From positions 1-64,000 of the forward strand of contig LNGK01000013.1 of assembly GCA_001510575.1 (NCBI GenBank): 64,000 nt of DNA, in the 5' to 3' direction. This DNA is from Knoxdaviesia capensis (lineage: Eukaryota; Ascomycota; Sordariomycetes; Microascales; Gondwanamycetaceae). The translations under genes and the position numbers were made by a program. The notes under the pieces are model-generated. The model was given only the letters and a program-made list of their open reading frames with translations. It ran no database searches and was not told the origin of the DNA. The stretch's first letter is position 1, and each line of letters begins with the position of its first letter. Positions 21,959 through 32,886 of the stretch are shown here, piece by piece.

Positions 21959-23517
21959 TTTCAGCCTCACTCTCTCTCCTTAAATCGGCTGTCGCGCCAC
22001 ATCCTGGAAATTTCGTCTACTGCTTTGCTTGGCCGCTCGCAAAGCCCAGCACCCAGCACATCCATCGCCGAGCTGCCGCCGTCGATACTACAATACTCAC
22101 TGTGCCGTACAGACCACCCCACCGACGGAGCTTTTCTCTATCTTGTCGTCTCTCTGTGCCATAACATGTATACATATGTTTGTGCGGTTGTTGATGCTGC
22201 ATCTTCCCCCTCTCTCGATCGAGTAGCTTCGGCGATCCGTCGCCCACGGTGCTGATGCTGTCGATCCGAGTGGCTCGACGCCGCAGCCATGGCCCAGTGA
22301 TGTGCAGAGACAGTACCAACACGTGTCGGAGGGCTGGATGCGGGAGAAGCGGTGATGTTGCACTGGAGTTAAGAAACGTACAGAGGGCTCGGTGACGCAC
22401 AGAGTAAGTGAGGCTACTATAAGACCAGGTGATGTTTTCTTTTCGGTGGTCGTTCTCAGTGGCCCGCTACAACTGCGGAAAAAGTGGCTTCACGCACACT
22501 CTCTCTCTCGCTGACTCGCAAATAAGCTCTTGGAAACTCGGCATATAGGTCCACCAATCTTGCAGACTGCCCACCTGTGTTAATGCATTGCAGGTGGATT
22601 GCTTTCCCCCCGGTCTGGTTCCGCTGTTGGCCCGGCCGGCTTCCGGAGGTGACTCCGGGTATCGGTTATCTACTGTCTGCTTTTCTGCGGTAAAATCCTT
22701 TTTTTTTTTCTTTTTTTGCAAGCAGGGCATTTTCTCATGGCCAGACCAAAGGAAACAAAAACGGCTAGGACGAAGGAAAAAACAAAAAGGAGAGAGATAG
22801 CGAGTCAGCAGTAAGACTCCTCCCGATCGTTGCCTGAGTCTAACCAACGATTAGCGAGAGATTGCCCGTTGTGTCTACAGTAGGTTTGTTTCCCTTTCGG
22901 CTGGCCGGCCGCACGGTATACGAAAACCTCAAGGGTATGCGAGTGAACTCCCCTCCCCAAGTCCTTGGATAACTGACGGGTCCACTCCGGCCAGTTCAAC
23001 CAGGCGTGATTGCTGTCTGTGTGCCGGTGGCTCGACCAGTTGCGATTGTGTTGTGGACGATGTTTGTCCTCGTATGTCTATACAGTACAGCTGTACGGTG
23101 ATGACGGACCAGACCAAGATTTTAAGTGAGCCAGGGGCCGGGGGGGCAGAAACCAGGGCAGCACAGGCTTTCAGTGACGGTGGCCGGGGTATTTGATAGA
23201 GAAAGGCCCGGGATGGGTGCTGTTGAGGATTGGCTGGATAGAGAGTCACGGAGAGAGAGAGAGACAACAAGGCAACAGACAGAAGACAGATGTCGATAGA
23301 TAGAGATAGACTTGCAATGCAGGTACTACCTGACGGTGCAAATCCGGCGTCACTCACATGCGATGTACACCACAGCACCTCTTCAGTTGCATCTCATAAA
23401 GAACGACTTGATCAGGGTCCCAACAACCAGGTCTTTTTCTAATTCTTTCAGCGTTTGAATACCTGTTCTCCAAGGTACATAAAAGACATCAAGATGTCCG
23501 CTAGCGAGAGTCTAAAC

Positions 23518-24345
23518 CTACGATACCTTCAGTATATAGAGCAGCTTGGCACAAATTCGCCGTACAACGGACATCGGAAATTGGTCTCCCAGGCTCCAGT
23601 CCGGGCCCCCTCCCAGGATGCGTGTCGTCTGTTTTGCCAGCGGGTGTCTCGGATCCAAGATGATGCCCCGCAGCGTCCGCTGCGTGCGGCTGAACACCCG
23701 CTGGACCTCTCGATCCAAGTCGCGCAGCTCGCGCCGCAGCCGCCACCCGCTCTTGTTGAAGCGGCCCAGCCGCCGCCGCTGGCGCTCGCTGGCGCTGACG
23801 TTGCGCCCCGGCGGACACGGCGCGGCGCCGCGGCGGTACAGCCCGCGGACGACGCCGCGCGACTCGCGGCACGCCGTCCACAGCCCGCGGTCCGGCATGA
23901 ACGGGGCCGCCGGCTCGTGCCCGCCGCGCGCGAGCTGGAAGCTGGCGAAGTAGTGCGAGCACGGCGGCGGGCGCGCGGCCGCCGCCCACACGGCGTGGCG
24001 CAGCTCGGCCGGCAGGCGGGCAAAGCAGGGGAACGTGCGGGCGGGCGGGGTGGGGGCCTTGGGGCCGCGGGGGCGCAAGCCGGCGGCCTTGACGATCAGG
24101 GCGGCGGAGCGGGCGAGGCGCGCGGTCTTGGCGGCAGCGTCGCGGACGCTGCGGGCGACGAGGAAGACGCTGGCAATGACGTCGTACATGCGGAGGTTGG
24201 TCGGCGGGCTGCGGTGTCGCGGGGAGAGCCGCATGATCGTCATCAGAGTCCGCGCCAGGTCCTGGAGGGTGTCGCCGGCGGTACTCAGCCTGGTTGCGGC
24301 GCGTGAAAGCTTGTCGGGGATGCAGAAGGCGGCTGCCATCGACAC
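23518..24345 (-). CDS. 2EXR-domain protein
   Basis: Single exon, 275 aa. The signature of the fungal 2EXR family is visible: FARLPAELRHAVW (~108-120) and, about 40 residues later, ACRESRGVVRGLYRR (~158-172). The preceding ~100 residues are helical and basic, the region after is Arg-rich. 2EXR proteins are abundant, fast-evolving and functionally uncharacterised in filamentous ascomycetes. I chose the first ATG (24345); Met3 is an equally possible start. Confidence 0.75.
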   Translation of the reverse strand: MSMAAAFCIPDKLSRAATRLSTAGDTLQDLARTLMTIMRLSPRHRSPPTNLRMYDVIASVFLVARSVRDAAAKTARLARSAALIVKAAGLRPRGPKAPTPPARTFPCFARLPAELRHAVWAAAARPPPCSHYFASFQLARGGHEPAAPFMPDRGLWTACRESRGVVRGLYRRGAAPCPPGRNVSASERQRRRLGRFNKSGWRLRRELRDLDREVQRVFSRTQRTLRGIILDPRHPLAKQTTRILGGGPDWSLGDQFPMSVVRRICAKLLYILKVS

Positions 24346-25079
24346 GGGTTCGGTGTTGCGTGCTCGCTCGATGTCGCGAAATCATCGTGGTTGATGCTGG
24401 CGGCGGGCGGTGTGCCGCAGTGAGGAGAAGATCGCGGTTGAAGCTGAGAATCTTACGCAGTTATAAGCTCGAGCGATTGTGTTTATGTGGCCTCAGGGGC
24501 GGTATAGCAATTGAGCGTGTCAGCATTAATGGACGGTCACGTTCATTGTCGAGCTGAGCTGTACTGAGAGAGTTTGGCTGCTTAGGGTTACGACCGGCCC
24601 AGCTTACTGAAGAGCTCACCTAGGGTTAAGAGGTCGAAGCTGCGGAGGGCAACGACCGCGATGGTCAGGAACACTTTTTGCTACTGACTGGCGAAGTGGT
24701 GCAACAATCAAGAGTCTCTTGTCTTACTGATTGACTCATCATTCATTCTCATGTTCTTCGTCTAACCTCTTTCCCCTCTGTTTCTTTCTTTCACCTCATG
24801 GTGCAACAGCATATCTCTAGAGCGGGAAGACACCGTGTCCGTTAGGGTTACCGCCCCGTCAGAGCACACTCGAGTCATAACGGCGATCGTCAACCATCAA
24901 AACGTCCGTCAACCAACCTCATCACCCCATCACACGAAGTTCGGTGTTTTTCTTACTTGGCTGAGCATCTTTTGCGCAAGTTCCATTATATCCCAGCATT
25001 GGCCCTCCAATTAACGTCAACTCTCTCCGCCGCCTCCCCTGCAACTCTCTCTCCCTCGATGTAACCCTCCCGGCAAAGC

Positions 25080-25086
25080 TATAAAA
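25080..25086 (+). promoter_or_regulatory. TATA box candidate without assigned gene
   Basis: TATAAAA followed ~30-50 bases later by a T/C-rich stretch, the layout of a fungal core promoter. No confident coding region lies downstream; a non-coding transcript is possible. Confidence 0.3.
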
Positions 25087-27098
25087 GCCTCAGCATATTT
25101 CATTCTTGTTTTTATTTTTTCTCCTCCCGGTTGCCGTCGTCCGCTCGCTGGTCGTCAGGCTTCAGGGATACCGTCCCATCTTATTATTACCTGCATAGCA
25201 CGCCCACACACACACGCACACACACATCCCCGACCCTGTTTCCGAGCGGACATAGAGGGGGGAGCCTTGGTAGGTTGGCTCTGCTTGTTTGTGCGGGTGC
25301 TTTCAACCTGGTCATTTGGGTCACTTTCTCGAGAGCCGGCGTGGGATGGACACGCCGATGAATGGCGCGTTTTCTGCTCTTGGGTCTACAGATCTGATGA
25401 CAGCCTCCCATCTCGCCACTATCGACAAGCAGCTGTCGGCGTTATCCCTCGCCGCTTCATGCTTCTATTTGTGGCCCGATGTGCCCCTCTCTCCCCCCCT
25501 CTCTCTATATATTTCCCCGCCCACCAGCCGAATATAGCAAGCTCCGGAGCTGTCAGCAATAGTGCCAGAGCAAGTGCCAGCCAGCGCACGGCATGCCTGC
25601 ATGCGTGCAGAATGCAGAAAACAACAAACTTGGGCCAGCGTTGCGTCCGGCCACCGCTGGTCTTCGCCGCCGACGGTCTCTGCATTTTGGAGCGTGGCGG
25701 CAGGAACTTTTTTGGTTGGACGGTGCAACGCTGCCATTGCAGCTATCGCAGCACTGGACAAAACCAGAACCGGCCGCAAAAAGAGGCTTCGGTCTGCACA
25801 TCTGCATTTAGATGGTTATCGACGGTACTATAGACTATTCTTTAAGAGTCTGATCTGTGGCTATAGTCCGTTCATGATGCATTTCCCCCCCTCAATGCGT
25901 CCAGCCACGCTGGGTATCGCGGACTTCACACTGGCTGGCCGCCTCGATGGAGCCCACGTGCAGGTGGCCAGCGCATCGAGTTGGCGGTGTCTTGGCCAGC
26001 ACTTCTGGCACTCGTGCTCGTCGTCGTCCGTGGCTTCCGAGGCCGGACACCACCGTTCCACCTGAAGTCGCCCGCGGCGCCCCTCTGCCCCTCCCCCTCC
26101 GGATACCGGTGCTGAACACGTCCATCTTCGTCCCGGCCCTCGTCGAAAGAACAAAAGAGTGTCGGTTTCCTGTTTGGCTTCTAGGTCGCGTCCACATGTG
26201 CTGCTGCCGTTGCGCTGTTGGTCTCTCTGGGCACTGCTGCGTTCTTTCTTCGGTGGTTTCCCGGAGGGGCGTTGGTTGGCCATTTCGTGCGGGCGGATGA
26301 GGTGACTCCTGCGGCGCTTGCGACGAGTGGTATTATTTGCTGGTGAGTATAGGAGGCTGGGATGAGCTCTCTGGATACCCCTTTCCAGGCTCGGTAAGCA
26401 GCATGTCTGTTGGGAGATGAAAAATGGGGTGGATGGTGGGTGGTCCCAAAACGCCTCGGTCCCTGCATCTGGGCGTTGGCTTGTGATACTGGCCACATTG
26501 GACGCTTGTCCTGCTGGCCCTCGATCGGAAACTGTGGATCTGTCCGGGGTTTTCTAGACACCCCTTTGCCCCGCGGAGTCTCCTGTATTCCGTGTCCGTT
26601 TTCCGAGTGCAAAGGCCGAGTGGGTCCTTTGGCCGATGTCTCCGGACGGCTCCGAGTATGAGGGCCCACAAAACCAGGCACTGGTCTCTCCTGACACCAG
26701 TTCCAGTTCCAGAGTCTAGGTTGATGTTGATTGACCCTGAGATCTTAGAAATGGAGTCATATTTGCCAATATAAGACCTCCAGGATATGCGACTAGAGCA
26801 GCCATCCCCTTAAACTCCTATATTACAAGCTAATCATCATCATCTCGGATGAACACAGGCTCTCTTAGTCTTGCAGCATCGACTCTTTGTTCACAACCTA
26901 ACTTACGTTTGGATGTCTTAGATCTTCACGATATCTTACTGTCTACTATCTTTCCCTTAGGATCAACGAGTGCCCTCTAACTCTATAGCTACTCCGACAG
27001 CAGACAATGGATAGCATCATGATGCTTAGTCGGCATTTATTTTTCATGCCCTAAACCCCCATACATATTCACACAGGGAACCATTTCCCAGAATCATT

Positions 27099-27180
27099 TC
27101 ACAGAATCATCTTGTCATCTTCATCACCAAAGTCACAGCTTCACAGAATCATCTTGTTATCTTCATCACTAAAGTCACAG
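27099..27180. repeat. 42-bp tandem duplication
   Basis: Two adjacent copies, 27099-27140 and 27141-27180, starting TCACAGAATCATCTTG. They differ inside at two sites, both C in copy 1 and T in copy 2. A partial third copy precedes them (27089-27098 region, CCAGAATCATT). Confidence 0.85.
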
Positions 27181-27292
27181 AAAAGCTTGCATTGAAAAAA
27201 AAGGTATCTACCAGGAAAAAGAGAAAATCCACCACCACCAAAAACAACCAGCCAGTTTTCTAATCCCCCAACACAGAAAAGGAAACCTCACA

Positions 27293-27638
27293 ATGATCAG
27301 CGCGGGGTGTCTCTGCATTTTCTTCTTCACCGGGTTCATCATGTTCTCGCTGATGATCTCGGTGGCCATGGTGGTCCTCCAAGGAATGATCAACGACGCG
27401 CACATGCGGCGAGAGATGGGCGGCAACGTGCTGCCTGTGGCGGTCAGCCCCGTCGCGGAGACCTGTCCCCGGATGTGGTCTGCTGACCCCTTCGCGGACG
27501 ACGAGGTGTGCGCCATGCCCAGCGACTCGCAAAACCTGTACGGAAACATGCACGTAAGTATTGGATCGCGGTCCGTGGCAGAGCCGATGTCGGGAAGGTC
27601 AGAACTAACCTGTGTGTGTCGATGGACAGGACCTGTGA
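27293..27638 (+). CDS. small single-pass membrane protein
   Basis: Two exons, 27293..27553 and 27630..27638, 89 aa. The 76-nt intron has GTAAGT, an ACTAAC branch site and GGACAG; exon 2 adds only Asp-Leu and the stop. Residues 3-30 form one strongly hydrophobic helix (LCIFFFTGFIMFSLMISVAMVVL). The remainder is hydrophilic with two Cys (ETCPRMW, DEVCAMP). The frame would also stay open into the intron. No family recognised. Flanking DNA is AT-rich and otherwise empty, so this could be a young or lineage-specific gene; the clean splice signals are the main support. Confidence 0.55.
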
Positions 27639-29265
27639 AGCATGAAGAGAACAGAAAACGAGAACGGACCGTCGAAATCGATCGAACTTCGAAGCAAAAC
27701 GGTGTGCAAGAGGAACCAACATCGATGCGGGTCGACTCGGTGCTAACAAGCCCATTCATCTACTCTTGGTAAGTGATTCCGGCGAACCAGCTTCTGTCTC
27801 GAGGTGCACACGCTAACCATCCTCCAAGCAGCTAAGCAGGCAGATGGCAGGATAGGCATAGAGATAGCTCGCATAGTTCTTGACAATTGAATGAACTCTT
27901 GGTCGCGCTTATGGTTCTCACTCCGAATGAGCTCGGCGGCGGTGCGTGCGTTTCATTAATCGGTAAAGGAGATACTTCGAGCTGGAAATGGTGGCGGGGA
28001 TTCTCGAGAGCATTGTAATCGAACGGGAAGGGATCAACACCATCACTCACGAGTCCTGTCGACACCCGCAAGCGGGCTCACAGAGACTGGTGATAGTGAA
28101 GATCCCGGGCTTGGTGCTTTGGGGTTTGGTTCAAGTGAAGGTGGGGTGGGGGACGAACAAGTTTGGTGGATAGGGGGTCGTCTTCGAAGTCGGGTTGGGT
28201 TTAAAGGAGGAAAAAAGAAGAAAGGAGAAACGATCCAGAAGAAAATACAAAAGCTTTTAAATTCAAGGCTGTGTTTATATGTGATTTTGCTCCTTATCTT
28301 TGACAAAATACTTTTTATGTTGTAGCACGTGAGCTCAAAGTTTCGAGCAGGTAAAAGCAAAACAAACAGATAATCGAGCCAGCCATGAAAAAAACAATCC
28401 AGATTAGAACTCTAGACCGCCTATCTCTTACCGAAATGCTTTCTGTTAACAAGCTTCTTTGAGAGCTGATTGATAAGGTGTGTGCCCTTCTTTGCGAGCC
28501 GTTGATGGGGCCCCGGTGCCTAGATTTGGTGAGATAGCGCTTCCTGCTAAAAGAGAACCTACTCCGTATATATATGTCTGATAAACGACGGCTTCGAGGC
28601 GATACAACGTGCCCGGGCAGCACTATGCCGGACGTGCCGCCACCTACACGCCATCGTCCAGCGGAAGCTTTGCGTCGAACCAAGCTTGGTCGAGAGTGTG
28701 GGGTGGAACCCCGACTTGGCATTGGGAACTCATAGGTTAATACGTTTCTCGTGGAGATCTCGGGCATTGCCAGCTGGCAATGCCCATCTTCAAGTGTATG
28801 TCACGGTTCGCTGTTGGGCCGAATCATACAAAACGGCTACGAAACAAGACAGCAACGATCCAGGTCCTGAGCTGCCGAACCGCACAAATGTGGCCAAAGT
28901 TCACAGTGGGCTCTTACATGTATGTGAGGTTCAATGGAACTTGCGGGGGAATGCTCACCTAAAACCACCGAACTTGATGCAACGGCATGATCAGGTTGGT
29001 TGATGAACTTGTGGGTGAGGGTGGTGTAAATACTGTGACTCAACTAAGGGTTAGGGTTCTAGCTTCTTTTGCCCTCTTTTTCTCAATATTTTATTTGTGC
29101 ACCTGCTTTTCTAAACAAAACATCATCCAGCAGACAAATCTCAATGAAAACATAGAACGCCTATAACTACTTTCTTCTTTGTTTCCGTGTGCTTTGGCAT
29201 TTTTCTCCCTTCTTCTTTCTCTTCCCTACGTAGGCTCGTATCCTATACCCAATCGTTCGCCAACC
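27639..29265. other. 1.6-kb stretch without recognised genes
   Basis: Reverse-strand open stretches at 27832-28071 and 28315-28767 show no family features; the latter ends in a hydrophobic run but lacks other support. A double telobox TAAGGGTTAGGGTT (29045-29058) sits ~210 bases upstream of the dim-5 start codon. A T/C-rich patch at 29065-29230 suits the dim-5 transcription start region. Confidence 0.5.
29045..29058 (+). promoter_or_regulatory. double telobox upstream of dim-5
   Basis: Two consecutive telomere-like units (AAGGGTTAGGGTT) about 210 bases before the ATG of the H3K9 methyltransferase gene. Binding by a Tbf1/Taz1-type Myb factor is inference. Confidence 0.4.
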
Positions 29266-30488
29266 ATGGCCAATGCTATGAAGTCAAGCTTGAAAGAACA
29301 CACAGTCACGCATAAGAAGCTGGTAAGCGCAACGAGCACACTCCTAGATCCAACTGTGAAAAATTGCACAAAACTGACCCCCTGCTGCACCTATAGACGC
29401 CTGGTTCTCCTGAAGCGCAAAGATGCCACTGGTGCCAGCTCCGCGAGCTGAAGGGCTTCCCCCGCTACCCTGTTACGATCGTCAACGACGTCAACGACGA
29501 ATGGCTCCCGCCGACATTCAAGTTTGTCGACCGGCTGGTGCTGAGCTCGGGCGTGAGCCGGGCGGAAGAGAGTTTCCGCAGCGGGTGCGACTGCGAGTTG
29601 GACACGCAGTGCCGCTTCAGCTCCTGCCACTGCCAGGGCGAGGTTGAGCTGGACGACACCGGCACGGCCGTCAGCCCGCAGGTGGACTACGACTGCGACG
29701 GCAGCTCGGAGGAGGACGACGCCAACTATAGCGGCGACGACGAGGACGATCCGGACTACCAGCCGTGCAACGCCTACCACTCGCGCGGATGGCGGCGCGG
29801 CCTGCTGCGGTCGCGCGCGCTTAAGTCTCGCGCGCCGATCTATGAGTGCAACGCGCTGTGTGCGTGCTCGGAGCGGTGTGTCAACCGTGTTGTGGAGGGC
29901 GGCCGCCAGGTGCCGCTGCAGATTTTCCGCACCGAGAATCGCGGGTGGGGTACGTTTGTTTGGTCCACGCGCATCTGGTTTTTTCTCTATCCTTCTATCT
30001 ATCGAGTCCTTTCTAACTTCTCCTCTCTAGGTGTGCGGTCCACGGTCGACATCAAGAAAGGCCAGTTCGTCGACTGCTACTTCGGCGAGGTGATCACATC
30101 GAGCGAGGCGGAGCGCCGGCGCCGCGCGGCCGAGACCGCCCAGCACAAGGATGTGTACCTGTTCGCGCTGGACAAGTTCTCGGACGAGAAGTCGCTGGAC
30201 GAGCGGCTGAAGGGCGCGCCGCTGATGGTCGACGGCGAGTACATGTCGGGGCCGACACGCTTCGTCAACCACTCATGTGACCCCAACCTGCGCATCTTTG
30301 CGCGCATCGGCGACCACGCCGACAAGCACGTGCACGACCTGGCGCTGTTTGCCGTGCGCCGCATCCCGCGGTTCACCGAGCTGACGTTTGACTATGTCGA
30401 TGGAAACGTGGACGAGGCTGACGATGACGACGGAACGCGGACGAAGTGCCTCTGTGGCAGCTCCAAGTGCCGCGGGTACCTGTGGTGA
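29266..30488 (+). CDS. dim-5: DIM-5/Clr4-type histone H3 lysine-9 methyltransferase
   Basis: Three exons, 29266..29322, 29397..29949 and 30031..30488, 355 aa. Introns: GTAAGC to CTATAG (74 nt) and GTACGT to CTCTAG (81 nt), both in frame. Pre-SET Cys cluster (CDCELDTQC, SSCHCQ, ECNALCACSERCVNRVV), then the SET core: RGWGVRS, GQFVDCYFGEVI, RFVNHSCDPN (AdoMet-binding NHSCDPN), ELTFDYVDG, and post-SET CLCGSSKCRGYLW with the zinc-binding CxCx4C. Compared with Neurospora DIM-5 the pre-SET carries a longer acidic insertion (EEDDANYSGDDEDDPDY). No chromodomain. It deposits H3K9me3, which in Neurospora directs HP1 and DNA methylation of RIP-mutated repeats; AT-rich RIP-like patches lie on both sides of the gene. 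Confidence 0.95.
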
Positions 30489-32886
30489 GCACTACGTGTG
30501 TCCTCGTCTTGCTTGGGGAGGTGGATCGGTGGATTTCGAAGCTTGGACGATCGCATGGCTTTGCCTCTCGAGGGCGGTATTGACGTGTGCGTGCTGACGA
30601 GATAGCTGAGCGATAGCATCAATTCCATGGTTACCGAGTTAAATACCAACAAGCACCCAGAGCTGAAGCTGTGCCACTAGAAGATGTTCAATGACAATAA
30701 TCTCGTCGATCGAGCTGAGTAGTAGCTCGAGCATGCTGATATCACCAGTGTAGTCACAAAGGGCTCCCAAACAGGCGCAGCCGGCCAACCCTAACCTTAA
30801 GTCCAAACTCGCCAACAAGGCACTCCTCGGCTAGACTAAGAGTTTCCTTAAAAACCACACACAGTTGGGACGGATAGCAAGCCAGGGTTTGAGTTCGTGA
30901 GCAAACGGACAGACACCGTCCCGTGTCACCCTCTGCGCGGCTGTTTGCGACCGGTGTGTCTCACACGTTGTCGGTGGGGATGGCCGCAAGAACCACGTCC
31001 GAACCACGTTGCGCGCGATCTGGAGACAGCAGCCACACTCTGGGCCCGGAGCGGTGAAGCAGCCAATCCAGCAGAGATCAACGCAATGTCTGCAGAAGCA
31101 GATGTACCTCTACGTCGCCCTTTGCGATGGGATGCTTGTCGGACTGACAATCCAGATCCCAGCTTCTCCATTGGCCTTCTTGATGAGAGGCAGCTCGCAG
31201 CGGGTATTTCGTTGGCTAGCTGGATGAGCGGATGCTATACGCGCGCATAACTGGAGAGAAACGTGCTGTCTCCGCGATACCTCTTTGGCGTTGTAGGGCT
31301 TGTGTCTGGATCCCTTCGTCTCTTGATATTGAATCGTCACCCTTTTCACCCTCTCTCTGGATTTTTGTGTCTTACTGCATGTCCGAGTTCAGATTTACGT
31401 GAACACGGTCTGTTTTTTGTAACCAGCCTTCTCAATCCATTATTTTGCGTCGAGGCATCTGGCCGCGTCTAATTCCCGACTACTGTTAACAGTTTTCTTC
31501 CGAGTCTTTCATGTTCCTCTCTCTATCTCTCTCTCTACACCAACCATTTCTTCTATCTATGTATGCGCATGCTAGCCTAACGACTGTGTTTCCACACGGC
31601 CGCATCCCCGAAGTGTGGCCTACGGCCGGGGATGAAGGATACGCCCGAAGCGAGTATCATATTACCAACTAATCTTGCGGTTGAAAGTGCGCATCTCGTT
31701 GCAAGGAAGAAATCAGATTGGCTATTCAGGAATGAAATGGACGCCTATAATCGGCGGAGCTTAGATGGCATCAACGATGCCGCCACGATATATAGTCGTC
31801 GGATGTGTACGATCATTCCAAAACGCGGACAAGATCACCATCACTATGCCACCACCCGAAATAATTGAAGCCTTGCAAACTCCTGGCCAACATACCATGA
31901 TGTTGTTGTGTTGTAAGCAATGTTCTGAGGGTCTCGGCCGTCTCTTTCGTTTTGCATGGACCGTGATACCAAGTCAAGCCATTTATTTGCCGTAGAACGG
32001 ATCGTCTTGCGGCCAGGGCGAAACAGAGCGACACAGGCGTCACGATGGGGAATACACTATTCTTTACTGTGTACTCGATTTAATTATATAGCTAAGGCCT
32101 GTATGTCAATTATTAAATATTCTTTAAATCATAAAAAGAATATTTGAGTGAAATGTATAATCTAATATAATTTTTTATAAACATATCATATATTTTTCTG
32201 AAAATAAATTTACTATTAATGTTTTCTACTATTAATATTTTCTATTATATAATACACCCCATACCTCCTTATTTATATCGCTACCCTATACTAACAGTCC
32301 TAAACTCGAAAATGCCTTCAAGCATCCATATCCCTTAACCCAAGCCATCCTGTGTATTGTCGAAGTTGCAAAGCCGCACGACGGTTTCGAGACTTGACTG
32401 GGTGATTGGGTGAGCATTTTCCACAAATTACATTGAATCCCGTCATTTCTAACTGCATCCTTTTCCTGTTCCACAAGAGGCAGTTTTCTTGCGACCGAAC
32501 TCGCTTGAGCTCTATCTCCTGATCAACTTCTCTCAACTCGGATCTTCCTCTCTCTTCGATAAAGCCTTGAACTGACCGTTGCTCTCCACCGCCGTGAGAA
32601 CTTCACCTTGGGCCAGTCGAACCGCCCTTAGAACAGAAAGAAGAAGAAAAAAGCGCTATCGCAGAGACGCTTTTTCGCGCTACATGGCTTTCCACAGCTA
32701 GAGCCTCCGTTCACCCCCCCGTCCGAGGTTTTCAGGGCATTCTCACACCTATTCCGGTCCCTCTAATCATTCCTATCGTGCATGCTTAACTTTACTCTCC
32801 GTGTGGCCGTCGCCCGTTTTCCTGTCTGAACCTGTCCATTCCTTACCTGAGTCCCCTTGTCACCTGGTCTTGGACCACTCCTTGAA
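30489..32886. other. 2.4-kb stretch, no recognised gene, AT-rich island
   Basis: An AACCCTAA word lies at 30787-30794 past the dim-5 3' end. Open stretches such as 30897-31250 and 31632-31868 show no family signal. 32060-32290 is an extreme AT-rich island (listed separately). 32480-32880 is pyrimidine-rich and would be the promoter and leader of the ubiquitin-like protein gene. Confidence 0.5.
32060..32290. repeat. AT-rich island, RIP-like
   Basis: About 230 bases dominated by TA, TTA and AAT words (repeated ctattaat/tactattaat units), in sharp contrast to flanking GC-balanced DNA. It resembles RIP-mutated repeat debris; no element can be identified. Confidence 0.5.

Larger units (their letters stand above)
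19480..23517. other. 4-kb stretch with microsatellites, no recognisable genes
   Basis: It contains the promoter of the DUF7029 gene (19480-~20000), several simple repeats and many short open stretches on both strands without family features. The longest (20946-21395 and 21029-21598) are mutual shadows with no domain. A hypothetical long non-coding transcript cannot be excluded, but nothing supports a protein gene. Confidence 0.5.
24346..27292. other. 2.9-kb stretch, mostly gene-free, AT-rich at right end
   Basis: Three telobox words (24582-24590, 24621-24628, 24842-24850) cluster near the left end, on the promoter side of the 2EXR gene. A TATAAAA at 25080-25086 is followed by a pyrimidine-rich patch that would suit a transcription start, but the only nearby open stretch (25346-25537, MDTPMNGAF...) is short and unsupported. 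From ~26780 to 27200 the DNA is AT-rich and holds a short tandem repeat. No recognised gene. Confidence 0.5.

Noticed and set aside
25203..25226. CRISPR-like or tandem structure from CACACA repeats
   Set aside because: A simple CA microsatellite; no direct-repeat/spacer pattern, and the genome is eukaryotic.
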